Assembly: GCF_006716235.1 (NCBI RefSeq)
Contig: NZ_VFOR01000002.1
Coordinates: 434,001 to 498,000, forward strand
DNA: 64,000 nucleotides
From: Propioniferax innocua
GTDB lineage: Bacteria > Actinomycetota > Actinomycetes > Propionibacteriales > Propionibacteriaceae
Direction of reading: 5' to 3'
A program made the translations under genes and the position numbers. The notes under the pieces were generated by a model. The model had not been told where the DNA came from, did no database searches, and saw only the letters and a list, made by a program, of their open reading frames with translations. Shown in pieces: positions 1 through 8,518 of this stretch (its first letter is position 1; the number at the start of each line of letters is the position of its first letter).

Positions 1-692
1 TGGAGACGGACGCGGGCCCATGCTCCTGCATCAGTCCGCTGTTCGGCTGCCCCCACACGTGTGTAGCGGAATCGGTCATGCAGACGGTTGGGGCGGCCCT
101 GCCAGAACTCGAAGGTCTCGGGCGTGACGAGATACCCGCCCCAATACACCGGTCGTGGGACATCCCCATCGGCGAACCGTGCCGAAGCGGCGGCATCGGC
201 CTGCTCAAGCTCGGCTCGTGAACCGATGGGCCGAGACTGACGCGACGCATGAGCACCGATCTGCGACCCACGGGGGCGAACAGCGAAGTAGGCATCGGAT
301 GTGGCGTCGGAGACGGCCTCGGCCCATCCCTCGATGTGCACCTGGCGGTGATGCGGCTGCCACCAGAAAGTCAGTGCCACACGCGGATTCGCAGCGATCT
401 CCTCGCCCTTGCCCGATTCACGGTTGGTGTAGAAGGTCAGCCCCTCGGCGGTGGCGTCCTTGCAGAGAACCACGCGTGCGCGGGGCCGGACCGAACCATC
501 GGGGCCGGTACGGATCGTGGTGAGCGTCATCGCCGTCGGCTCGGGAATGGCGTCATCGGCCCGAGCCGCCTCCAGCCAAGCGTGGAAGAGCACGAACGGG
601 TCCTCCGGTGCTTCATCGTCGGCCAGCGCGGCCACATCGTAATTCAGGCGTTCCTCGGCAAGGCTGCGGTCAGCCGGTCCGGTCGAGTTCAT
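1..692 (-). CDS. pdxH: Pyridoxamine 5'-phosphate oxidase, 3' end beyond window
   Basis: This gene makes the FMN-dependent oxidase that converts pyridoxine or pyridoxamine 5'-phosphate to pyridoxal 5'-phosphate in the cytosol. The minus strand translates from ATG at 692 without a stop to the window edge, about 230 residues. Visible family features are the FMN-binding stretch RPRARVVLCKD, then FYTNRESGKGEE, FWWQPHHRQVHIEG and the C-terminal EFWQGRPNRLHDRF. The final RLAP-type end is not reached, so only a few residues are missing. It is divergent from serC, itself a PLP enzyme. The pairing with a PLP consumer is suggestive, but no shared regulation is visible. Confidence 0.93.
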   Translation of the reverse strand, partial: MNSTGPADRSLAEERLNYDVAALADDEAPEDPFVLFHAWLEAARADDAIPEPTAMTLTTIRTGPDGSVRPRARVVLCKDATAEGLTFYTNRESGKGEEIAANPRVALTFWWQPHHRQVHIEGWAEAVSDATSDAYFAVRPRGSQIGAHASRQSRPIGSRAELEQADAAASARFADGDVPRPVYWGGYLVTPETFEFWQGRPNRLHDRFRYTRVGAAEQRTDAGAWARVRL

Positions 693-866
693 GCACACAG
701 TCAACCAGTCGCCCCTGCATCAGGCTCCACCCCATCAACAGAACATGCCCATCAACAGAATGGGCCCGCATCAGAACACGGCCGCAACAGAACACGGCGG
801 AAGATCCCGCTCCACGAGCTCGTGGACCATGCACCGCGCGATTGCGAGACGGGCCACAATGGAGTC

Positions 867-1985
867 ATGCGCAAGATCCCCCCCATGCTCATGCCCCGTG
901 ATGGCCGTTTCGGCTCCGGACCCGCGAAGATCCGGCCCGAAGCGCTCGCTTCGCTGGCAAGCGTGGGCACGAGTCTCCTCGGCACATCGCACAGACAGTC
1001 CCCGGTGAAGCGTCTCGTCGGCACGATCCGGGAGGGCCTCTCCGAGCTCTACCACCTCCCGTCCGGGTACGAGGTGATTCTCGGCAACGGCGGCGCTTCG
1101 CAGTTCTGGGACATCGCCGTCTGCGGACTGGTCGAACAGCGGTCCGCGCACGGCGTCTTCGGCGAGTTCGGCGGCAAGTTCGCAACCGCATCAGCTCAAG
1201 CCCCCCATCTCGCCGACCCGATCATCCACGAGGTGGCGCCGGGCTCGGTGGTGCTGCCCCAGCCCGATGATGACGCCGATGTCCACGCCTGGGCACACAA
1301 CGAGACCTCCACCGGCGCGGCGGCCCCGGTACGACGCAGCGGGACCGAAGCGTTGACCGTCATCGACGGCACGTCCGCAGCGGGCGCACTCAACGTCGAC
1401 CCCGAACAGTTCGATGTGTACTACTTCGCTCCGCAGAAGGCCTTCGCCTCCGACGGTGGGCTGTGGTTCGCACTGTGTTCACCCGCAGCCATCGAACGCG
1501 CCGAACGGATCGCCGCGTCGGGACGGTGGATCCCCACGAGCCTGTCGCTCGTGGAGGCCCGAGCCAACTCCTTGAAGAACCAGACGGTCAACACCCCGTC
1601 CCTGTCCACCCTGTGGCTCATGAAGGAACAGCTGTCCTGGGTGTTGGAGAACGGCGGCATCTCCTTCGCCGAACGGCGCGCCCGGGAGAACACCGATCAG
1701 GTCTACACGTGGGCCGAGGAACACGCCCATGCCACGCCGTTCGTCGAGGCCGAGTACCGTTCACCGGTTGTGGCGACCATCGACTTCGACGACGCCATCG
1801 ATGCCACGAAGATCGCCAGCACACTGCGTCACAACTCGATCGTCGACGTCGAGCCCTACCGCAAACTCGGACGCAACCAACTCCGTTTCGGCCTCTTCCC
1901 GGCCGTGGACGCCGAAGACGTCTCCCGTCTCCTGGGCTGCATCGACTGGCTCCTCACGCACCCGGAGGAGACTCCAGACGCGTGA
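867..1985 (+). CDS. serC: Phosphoserine aminotransferase
   Basis: PLP-dependent transaminase making 3-phosphoserine from 3-phosphohydroxypyruvate and glutamate in serine biosynthesis. The product is 372 residues. The PLP lysine is in YYFAPQKAFASDGG (Lys about residue 190), the form typical of actinobacterial SerC. The start MRKIPPMLMPRDGRFGSGP is chosen because similarity to SerC begins there. The frame stays open further upstream to 249, but that part is antisense to pdxH and looks non-coding. A GGAG lies very close to the ATG. The gene is convergent with the propeller gene that follows. Confidence 0.93.
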   Translation: MRKIPPMLMPRDGRFGSGPAKIRPEALASLASVGTSLLGTSHRQSPVKRLVGTIREGLSELYHLPSGYEVILGNGGASQFWDIAVCGLVEQRSAHGVFGEFGGKFATASAQAPHLADPIIHEVAPGSVVLPQPDDDADVHAWAHNETSTGAAAPVRRSGTEALTVIDGTSAAGALNVDPEQFDVYYFAPQKAFASDGGLWFALCSPAAIERAERIAASGRWIPTSLSLVEARANSLKNQTVNTPSLSTLWLMKEQLSWVLENGGISFAERRARENTDQVYTWAEEHAHATPFVEAEYRSPVVATIDFDDAIDATKIASTLRHNSIVDVEPYRKLGRNQLRFGLFPAVDAEDVSRLLGCIDWLLTHPEETPDA

Positions 1986-2026
1986 ACCATGGGCGCCCTG
2001 CAGCGCCTGCCAGGCATTCCGGCGTC

Positions 2027-2042
2027 AGGCCGTGACCGGCCT
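2027..2042. terminator. Small hairpin between convergent genes
   Basis: AGGCCG and CGGCCT form a six-base-pair stem with a TGAC loop between the convergent serC and propeller genes. There is no T-run, so it is only a weak bidirectional terminator candidate. Confidence 0.3.
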
Positions 2043-3385
2043 CAGCGCCACCAGTCCTCGGGACGGGCGATCGTGCGCTCGGCGTCATCCTCGGAATGCT
2101 CACCCTCGAAGTCCTGGCGTGTTCCCGACTGATCGACCGCACGATTCGACGGCTGCTCCCCCGGAGGTGGCGCACCGGGCTGTCCGTGCTGCGGAGGACG
2201 GGGCATGAGGTCATCCGACGTCGACGGGGCCAAATCGATCGGGTAACCGCGGTCGGGGTCGCGGCGCCCCAGGACGGCGGTGTCCTCCACCGGTTGGGAC
2301 CTCTCGGAGCCCCCAGCGTCCTTGGTTGCGTCCTCGGGAGAACCGGCCCGACGCCAGACATGGGCACCGGCGGCGAGTGCAGCCACCAGCGCGAGCAGCA
2401 GTGCGATCAGCGTCCCCGAACGATTGGACCGGATTCCCTCCTCGAGGGCCTGCTCCTCCGGATCGGGCTGGGGCGTGGGTGATGGCGGAGGCTCCGCGTC
2501 CGCCGGCGGATTCTCCTCGATCGACGTGGGCAGGGCCACGTGCAACAGAGGCTGGTTGTCCCCTTCGCTGCCCACCACGACCCGCGCCGGGTCCTCGGGG
2601 TGCAGGGCGATGGTCTCTCCCTGGGGCTGGAACGGGAGTGCTGCCCGGGCATTGGGGGTCAACAGATCTGGGACGAGCACCTCCACCGACGAGTAGGTCC
2701 GCAGGGCGATGGCACCATCGGGCAGGGCCACGGCATCGGTGACGAAGGCGGACGCGTCGCCGATGCGTTGGAGTTCATTGACGCCGGACGCGGACGGCTC
2801 CTCCGGCGCCACGTAGATTCCACCCGACTCTTCCTTGGTGACGATATGGAGCCGCCCGTCCTGCCCGAGGTACATGGCTTCGGCGTCATGGGGACCATCT
2901 GGATACACGAAGTCCCACGCACGGTAGGAACCGTCGCCACCGTCGGTGGAGGGATTGTCGAAGTAGTAGACAGTGATGTTCTCGCGCACCGCGTCGTTGT
3001 CGCCGATGTCTCCCACGTACAGACGGCCATCGGCGCTGCGGGCAAGCGCCTCGACATCTTGGACCGGCGCGTTGAACTCGTGGACGCCCTGGGTCTGTCC
3101 ATCCAGGCCGACGCCGAAGATCCTGCCGGTGTCACCCGAGTCGTTCACCGTCCAGTACAGCTGCCTGTCCGGATCCCACGCCAGCCCCGAGGACTCGGTG
3201 ATCTGAGGATCGGTGAACCTCAGCAGCTCCTCCGCGGCGTGCGCCGGCATGTGCCCGGCCGTGCTCATCACAAGACCCGCCACCGCCATGGTGGCCGCTC
3301 GTCGACACCTCTCCCCCACACTCACCTTTCGAGTCGGAACGCTCCGACGTTCGGATGCTGAGAGGCACAGCGTACGCCCTTGCAT
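2042..3385 (-). CDS. Exported beta-propeller-like protein with C-terminal membrane anchor
   Basis: The product is 447 residues. It has a basic N-terminus and a signal peptide ending near HMPAHA, then an extracytoplasmic domain with propeller-like repeats (SSGLAWDPDRQLYWTVNDSG, ALARSADGRLYVGDIGDN, EAMYLGQDGRLHIVTKEE). A Pro-rich linker follows, then one transmembrane segment (about residues 327-348) and a charged cytoplasmic tail of about 95 residues. The start at 3385 is chosen because its ATG overlaps by one base the stop of the small gene upstream (TGATG), which suggests coupled translation; ATG 3397 is an alternative. Ligand and function are unknown. It may be a surface-anchored binding or sensing protein. 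Confidence 0.75.
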   Translation of the reverse strand: MQGRTLCLSASERRSVPTRKVSVGERCRRAATMAVAGLVMSTAGHMPAHAAEELLRFTDPQITESSGLAWDPDRQLYWTVNDSGDTGRIFGVGLDGQTQGVHEFNAPVQDVEALARSADGRLYVGDIGDNDAVRENITVYYFDNPSTDGGDGSYRAWDFVYPDGPHDAEAMYLGQDGRLHIVTKEESGGIYVAPEEPSASGVNELQRIGDASAFVTDAVALPDGAIALRTYSSVEVLVPDLLTPNARAALPFQPQGETIALHPEDPARVVVGSEGDNQPLLHVALPTSIEENPPADAEPPPSPTPQPDPEEQALEEGIRSNRSGTLIALLLALVAALAAGAHVWRRAGSPEDATKDAGGSERSQPVEDTAVLGRRDPDRGYPIDLAPSTSDDLMPRPPQHGQPGAPPPGEQPSNRAVDQSGTRQDFEGEHSEDDAERTIARPEDWWR

Positions 3386-3471
3386 CACCGGACCCATGCT
3401 CCCACGGCGATGAGGATCACGATCAGGACAAGGGTCGCAGTGACGATGCGTCGGCGTGTTCGGGGATTCAC
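3385..3471 (-). CDS. 28-residue single-span membrane peptide
   Basis: A very short gene too small for usual calling. GTG at 3471 overlaps the stop of the upstream gene (GTGA), and its own TGA overlaps the ATG of the propeller gene (TGATG). The product starts MNPRTRRR, continues with a hydrophobic run rich in Val, Ile and Leu, and ends GAWVR. This is a classic positive-inside one-pass membrane peptide. Tight coupling on both sides and the membrane character support a real gene. The function is unknown; a small subunit or regulator of its two membrane neighbours is an inference. Confidence 0.6.
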   Translation of the reverse strand: MNPRTRRRIVTATLVLIVILIAVGAWVR

Positions 3472-3911
3472 GCGATCTGCTCCACGAGTTCGGCCAGTTT
3501 CACCGAGGACTCCGGTGTCGACGTCGCCAATGGAAGACGCACCGTGTTGCCGTCGGCCAGTCCCAACGCGAGCACGTCCGGGTACTTCGCGGCGGCACCA
3601 TCGACGAGCTCCAGCCGGAGCACATCACCCTCCAGAGCAGCATCGACGACCTCGGAGCGGTCGATGCTGGTCACCGTCGGGCTGGCACGTCGCACTGTCA
3701 CGGTGTGTTCATCGAGCTCGATCACACGGACCAGATCCGACGGCAACGCCCACAGGCTCAAAGCCCCCATCAACCCGGTGAACACGATCACAACTCCCAA
3801 CCCGTGCCACCGATCGGCGCTCCACCACAGGAAGGCTGCGAGGGCCACGACGGCACACATGCCGAGCAGCCAGAAACGCAGGCGGTCGAACGACTCGAGG
3901 CGAATGGTCAC
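3468..3911 (-). CDS. Two-span membrane protein, PH-like architecture, hypothetical
   Basis: The 147-residue product has two adjacent hydrophobic segments near the N-terminus (FWLLGMCAVVALAAFLWW and GLGVVIVFTGLMGALSLWAL) followed by a soluble beta-rich domain. That is the usual layout of small actinobacterial membrane proteins with a PH-like fold. The start is taken at GTG 3911 (MTIRLESFDRL); an in-frame GTG at 3953 would add 14 residues. It heads a coupled operon with the 28-residue peptide and the propeller protein. No catalytic motif is visible and the function is not known. Confidence 0.7.
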   Translation of the reverse strand: MTIRLESFDRLRFWLLGMCAVVALAAFLWWSADRWHGLGVVIVFTGLMGALSLWALPSDLVRVIELDEHTVTVRRASPTVTSIDRSEVVDAALEGDVLRLELVDGAAAKYPDVLALGLADGNTVRLPLATSTPESSVKLAELVEQIA

Positions 3912-3984
3912 CGGGCCATCGTAGTCGCCTCCGGCGAGGCCGCACCGATTCACATCAGGTGGCTCGGCGCGGCCCCAATTGGTT

Positions 3985-4052
3985 CAGCCGATGACAAGGA
4001 CGAGGCGGTTCAGCCGATGACAAGGAGCAGTCGGCTCAGCCGATGACAAGGA
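3985..4052. repeat. 26-bp tandem repeat, three copies, over the pyc stop codon
   Basis: The 16-base block CAGCCGATGACAAGGA occurs at 3985, 4011 and 4037, an exact 26-base period. The copy at 4037 lies within the last codons and stop of pyc; the other two lie just downstream. The extra copies repeat the end of the gene including its stop codon. This looks like slippage or a recent tandem duplication. Confidence 0.85.
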
Positions 4053-7000
4053 CAAGGTCGCCGCCCTCGACCGACAGGGCTTGGGTGCTGACGACCCGCT
4101 GCACGGTGCCGGACCTCGTCGCGGTGATCGACGCTTCCATCTTCATGGCCTCGATCGTCGCGACGGTGTCGCCCTCGGCGACCTCATCGCCCTCGGCGAC
4201 CTGCACCTGCACCGTTCCGGCGAAGGGTGCAGCCACATGACCGGGGTTGGTGCGGTCGGCACGTTCGGCTGCGGGGACGTCCGACTCGATGGAGCGGTCA
4301 CGGACGCGCACGGGGCGGAGCTGACCGTTCATGGATGCCATCACGGTGCGCATTCCCTTGGCGTCGGGATCGGAGATGGACTGCAGCTCCACGAGCACCG
4401 TCACGCCCTTGCCGAGACTGTAGGACCGTTCCTGCCCCTGCTTGAGGCCGTAGAGGAAGTCCGCGGTCGGCAACACGGAGATGTCCGAGTGCTCCTCACG
4501 CATCGCGTCGAACTCCGCCGTCGGCTTCGGGAACAGCAGACGGTTGAGCGTCGACTGACGCTCACGGCCCGATACGGCAAGAGCCGCCTCGTCCTCGGCA
4601 GAGATCGACTCCTCCCGCACGGGTACCGTGCGCTGCGCGAGCGCCTTGGTGCGGAACGGCTCGGGCCACCCGGCGGCAGGGGTCCCCAGCTCACCGGAGA
4701 GGAAGCCGATCACCGAATCAGGGATGTCGAACGACGCGGGATCGGCCTCGAACTCGGCCGGGTCGGCGTCGGTTCCCACAAGATGCAGCGCAAGGTCGCC
4801 CACGACCTTGGACGACGGGGTCACCTTGGTGGGGCGCCCGAGGATGCGGCTCGCGGCGGCATACATCTCCTCGACCTGCTCGAACCGCTCCCCCAGGCCC
4901 AGCGCGATGGCCTGCTGACGCAGGTTCGAGAGCTGGCCGCCGGGGATCTCGTGGTCGTAGACGCGGCCGGTGGGGCTGGGAATGCCCGACTCGAACGGCT
5001 TGTAGATCGCGCGGACCGCCTCCCAGTAGGGCTCGAGCTGCATGACCGCACGCAGGTCGGTGCCATCGGTGGTGAGGCGGGTGGCGCGCTCGGTGTGTTC
5101 AAGCGCGGCGACCAACGCCGACGCCGGCACCTGGGAGGTCATGCCACCCATGGAGGACGAGGCCACGTCGACCGCGTCGACCCCGGCGTCGATGGCCGCC
5201 AGGAGCGTCGCCAACTGGCCTCCGGTGGTGTCGTGCGTGTGGAGATGCACGGGCAGGTCGAACCGCTCACGCAGAGCGGTGACCAGCGTCCGCGCCGCGG
5301 GGGCGCGCAGCAGACCTGCCATGTCCTTGACCGCGATGATGTGCGCACCGGCCTCCACGATCTGCTCGGCCAGACGCAGGTAGTAGTCCAGCGTGTAGAG
5401 CTTCTCGTTGGGATCGGTCAGGTCAGCGGTGTAGCAGAGGGCGACCTCCGCCACCGATGGCGTCTCACGCACCGCCTCGATGGCCGGACGCATCTGTTCC
5501 ACATCGTTGAGGGCATCGAAGATACGGAAGATATCGACGCCGACCTCACTGGCCTCAGCCACGAAGCCTCGCGTCACCGCTTCGGGATATGGCGTGTACC
5601 CGACGGTGTTGCGTCCACGCAGCAGCATCTGGAGGCACTGACCGGGCATCGCCTCACGCAGCGTCGCCAGACGCTCCCACGGGTCCTCCGACAGGAAGCG
5701 CAGTGCCACGTCATAGGTGGCGCCACCCCAGCACTCGACCGAGAACAGCCCGGGAACCATGCGTGCGATCGTCGGGCCGACGGCGGCGAGGTCGCGCGTC
5801 CTCACCCGCGTGGCCAGCAGCGACTGGTGTGCGTCACGGAAGGTGGTGTCGGTGATCTCGGTGTGGGTCGCTGCGCGCAGCTCGGCGGCGAAGCCCTCCG
5901 CGCCCAGGCGCTGCAGTCTGTGACGCGATCCCTCGGGCGGATCCTGGGCCATGACGGCCTCACCGAGCTCGGGGAGCTTGACCGACGGGTCCAGCCACGT
6001 GGGCGCATCGCCGTTGGGCTTGTTGACCGTCACATCGGCGAGGTAGCGCAGGATGCGGGTTCCGCGGTCCGACGGAGGCTTGGCCGAGAGCAGGTGCGGA
6101 CGCTCGTCGATGAATCCGGTGGAGACGTCACCGGCGAGGAAGGCTGGATCGTTGAGCACCGCGAGCAGGAAGGGCTCGTTGGTGGCGACGCCACGCACGC
6201 GGAACTCCATGATCGCGCGACGGGCACGCGCCGCCGCGATCTCGAAGTTGCGGCCACGGGCGGTGAGCTTGACCAGCAGTGAGTCGAAGTGCGGGCTGAT
6301 CTCGGTGCCGGTCGCCACCGTGCCGCCGTCGAGGCGGATGCCCGCGCCGTTGGCGGAGCGGTATCCGGTGATGAGGCCGGTGTCGGGGCGAAAGCCGTTC
6401 TGCGGGTCCTCGGTGGTGATGCGGCACTGCAGGGCTGCGCCGCGGATACGCAGCTCGTCCTGGCTAAGCCCGAGATCCTCGAGGCTCTCGCCCGCCGCCA
6501 CGCGCATCTGCGAGGAGACCAGATCGACGTCGGTGATCTCCTCGGTGACGGTGTGCTCCACCTGGATACGCGGGTTCATCTCGATGAACACGTGCTTCCC
6601 GGCGCGCTCCCCCTCGGTCTCGAGGAGGAATTCGACGGTTCCGGCGCAGGAGTAGTTGATCGACTCGGCGAACTTCACCGCGTCGGCGCACAGCCTCTCC
6701 CGGAGCTCCTCACTGATGTTGGGGGCGGGAGCAAGCTCGATGACCTTCTGGTGGCGACGCTGGATCGAGCAGTCACGCTCGAACAGGTGCATGGTGTTGC
6801 CCTGCGTGTCGGCAAGGATCTGCACCTCGATGTGACGCGGACGACGCACCGCCTGTTCGATGAACACGGTGGGGTCACCGAAGGCACCCTCGGCCTCGCG
6901 CATCGCGGCGTCCACCGATTCGCGGAACTTCTCCGGATCGTCGACGCGACGCATACCGCGTCCACCACCGCCGGCGACGGCCTTGATGAACACCGGATAA

Positions 7001-7461
7001 CCGATACGTTCAGCTTCTGCGACCAGGTACTCCACGTCGGTGCTCGGGTCACTGGAGTCCAGCACCGGCACACCAGCGGAACGAGCCGATTCGAGGGCCC
7101 GGATCTTGTTGCCGGCCATTTCGAGCACACCGGCCTCGGGGCCGATGAAGGTCAACCCGTTGTCGGCACAGGCCTGCGCGAGATCGGGGTTCTCGGAGAG
7201 GAAGCCGTACCCGGGATAGACCGCGTCGGCACCTGACAGCTTGGCAGCACGGATGATCTCATCGACATCGAGGTAGGCACGAACGGGGTGCCCTTCCTCG
7301 CCGATCAGATAGGACTCATCGGCTTTGATCCGATGGTCGGCGTTGCGGTCCTCGTAGGCGAAGACCGCAACGGTCTTCGCCCCGAGCTCAACGGCTGCAC
7401 GGAACGCCCGCACCGCGATTTCTCCGCGATTCGCTACCAAGACTTTATGGAACATACGCAT
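4036..7461 (-). CDS. pyc: Pyruvate carboxylase
   Basis: Biotin-dependent, ATP-driven carboxylation of pyruvate to oxaloacetate, the main anaplerotic step. It is one chain of 1141 residues, close to the usual length of about 1140. The order is biotin carboxylase (starts FHKVLVANRGEIAVRAFRA; ATP-grasp loop AVAGGGGRGMR), a carboxyltransferase with the HMGL-like fold (ITDTTFRDAHQSLLATRVRT, and HLHTHDTTGG for metal and substrate), the PYC/OADA region, and a C-terminal biotinyl domain with EAMKMEAS, where Lys is biotinylated. The start MRMFHKV is preferred over an upstream in-frame codon at 7581, whose extra residues do not resemble Pyc. The last codons lie in a 26-base tandem repeat. Confidence 0.97.
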   Translation of the reverse strand: MRMFHKVLVANRGEIAVRAFRAAVELGAKTVAVFAYEDRNADHRIKADESYLIGEEGHPVRAYLDVDEIIRAAKLSGADAVYPGYGFLSENPDLAQACADNGLTFIGPEAGVLEMAGNKIRALESARSAGVPVLDSSDPSTDVEYLVAEAERIGYPVFIKAVAGGGGRGMRRVDDPEKFRESVDAAMREAEGAFGDPTVFIEQAVRRPRHIEVQILADTQGNTMHLFERDCSIQRRHQKVIELAPAPNISEELRERLCADAVKFAESINYSCAGTVEFLLETEGERAGKHVFIEMNPRIQVEHTVTEEITDVDLVSSQMRVAAGESLEDLGLSQDELRIRGAALQCRITTEDPQNGFRPDTGLITGYRSANGAGIRLDGGTVATGTEISPHFDSLLVKLTARGRNFEIAAARARRAIMEFRVRGVATNEPFLLAVLNDPAFLAGDVSTGFIDERPHLLSAKPPSDRGTRILRYLADVTVNKPNGDAPTWLDPSVKLPELGEAVMAQDPPEGSRHRLQRLGAEGFAAELRAATHTEITDTTFRDAHQSLLATRVRTRDLAAVGPTIARMVPGLFSVECWGGATYDVALRFLSEDPWERLATLREAMPGQCLQMLLRGRNTVGYTPYPEAVTRGFVAEASEVGVDIFRIFDALNDVEQMRPAIEAVRETPSVAEVALCYTADLTDPNEKLYTLDYYLRLAEQIVEAGAHIIAVKDMAGLLRAPAARTLVTALRERFDLPVHLHTHDTTGGQLATLLAAIDAGVDAVDVASSSMGGMTSQVPASALVAALEHTERATRLTTDGTDLRAVMQLEPYWEAVRAIYKPFESGIPSPTGRVYDHEIPGGQLSNLRQQAIALGLGERFEQVEEMYAAASRILGRPTKVTPSSKVVGDLALHLVGTDADPAEFEADPASFDIPDSVIGFLSGELGTPAAGWPEPFRTKALAQRTVPVREESISAEDEAALAVSGRERQSTLNRLLFPKPTAEFDAMREEHSDISVLPTADFLYGLKQGQERSYSLGKGVTVLVELQSISDPDAKGMRTVMASMNGQLRPVRVRDRSIESDVPAAERADRTNPGHVAAPFAGTVQVQVAEGDEVAEGDTVATIEAMKMEASITATRSGTVQRVVSTQALSVEGGDLVLVIG

Positions 7462-7579
7462 AAACCTAGCGGCCACCGGCCCCGCCGAAAACCCGTTCCA
7501 CAACCCGTCATCACCTGGGTCAAGAGTTTCGGCACACGCGTTCCAGTTGTCTTTCCCAGCACCCGCGTACCGTTGCCAC

Positions 7580-8392
7580 ATGGCCGATCTGGACGCTCTC
7601 TTCGCCGCTGCACGAGACCTTGACCCCCGTCTCCGTCACAGCGCGGCTCTTCGACTCGGAACCCTCCGGCCCGGGGCCAAGACCGGGAAAAACTCCGACC
7701 CGGGGTCCGGTGATGACATCGATGATTCCCTCGTACCCGGACTCGTCGAACTGCTGCTGACCGAGATCGACCCCTTCGTCCTGGAGACCCTCACCTGGGC
7801 CGTCGTGGCGCGCGGCGGCGCGGCGGTTCCTCACCTGCTCACCGCCCTCGCCGACGACGATGCCGAGCACGTGCGCGTGCTCCACACCCTCAGCAAGATC
7901 GAGGATCCCGCCACGGTCACCGCGATCGTCCCCTTCGTCGATGACGAACGTCCAGCCGTCGCGTCGAAGGCCTGGTGGGCGCTCGCCCGGATTGCCGACC
8001 CCGAGACCTTCGCCGCTCTGGCGTCGAAGATCGGGGTCCGCGACCTGGATCAGCGTCATGCCCTGACTCGCGCCTTCGTGCAGATCGGGCCGTCCGCCCT
8101 GCCACATGTGACCGCATGTTTCGATGCCGCCGAGCCCGCAGTGCGCGAACACGCCCTCGAGATCGCGGTGCGCACTCTTGACCCGGATGCCCGGGGCACG
8201 GCCCAGCGTCGAGCGATCACCCGAGGCGAGAAGACCGCAGACCTCCTGACCGCCACACACGACGCCCTGGTGCGCACCCCCGCACCCGAAGCGCATGCCG
8301 TGCTCACGCAGCTCTCCTACGAATTCCAGCACCCGCCACTGTCCGCCCTCGCCGAGGAACTGCTGGAGCACCGGCGCAAGCTGGGCCGGTAG
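7580..8392 (+). CDS. HEAT-repeat protein
   Basis: The 270-residue protein is made almost entirely of short helical repeats of the HEAT/PBS-lyase type, for example FVLETLTWAVVARGGAAVPH, ASKAWWALARIADPETFAAL and LPHVTACFDAAEPAVREHAL. Such proteins are scaffolds for protein contacts. No catalytic residues are seen. The start MADLDALFAAARDLDPRLRH is chosen because the first repeat begins there. The gene is divergent from pyc with about 118 bases between starts. It also looks like the HEAT-repeat proteins found in many actinobacteria, but the partner cannot be named. Confidence 0.75.
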   Translation: MADLDALFAAARDLDPRLRHSAALRLGTLRPGAKTGKNSDPGSGDDIDDSLVPGLVELLLTEIDPFVLETLTWAVVARGGAAVPHLLTALADDDAEHVRVLHTLSKIEDPATVTAIVPFVDDERPAVASKAWWALARIADPETFAALASKIGVRDLDQRHALTRAFVQIGPSALPHVTACFDAAEPAVREHALEIAVRTLDPDARGTAQRRAITRGEKTADLLTATHDALVRTPAPEAHAVLTQLSYEFQHPPLSALAEELLEHRRKLGR

Positions 8393-8518
8393 CATCGGCT
8401 GCGGCCGCATGATTCGGCCACGCCACACTTCGGGCACAACGTCGCACGAGCACGCCGGGGCGACGTATGCACATCGGGGCAACGTATGTCGGAGCAAGGA
8501 ACGGGAGATGTCGACGAG

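Noticed and set aside
249-866. N-terminal extension of serC
   Set aside because: Antisense to pdxH and unlike SerC; the family similarity begins at 867.
4081-6282. 733-residue frame antisense to pyc
   Set aside because: It is a shadow of a clear, conserved gene in a high-GC sequence and contains no known motif.
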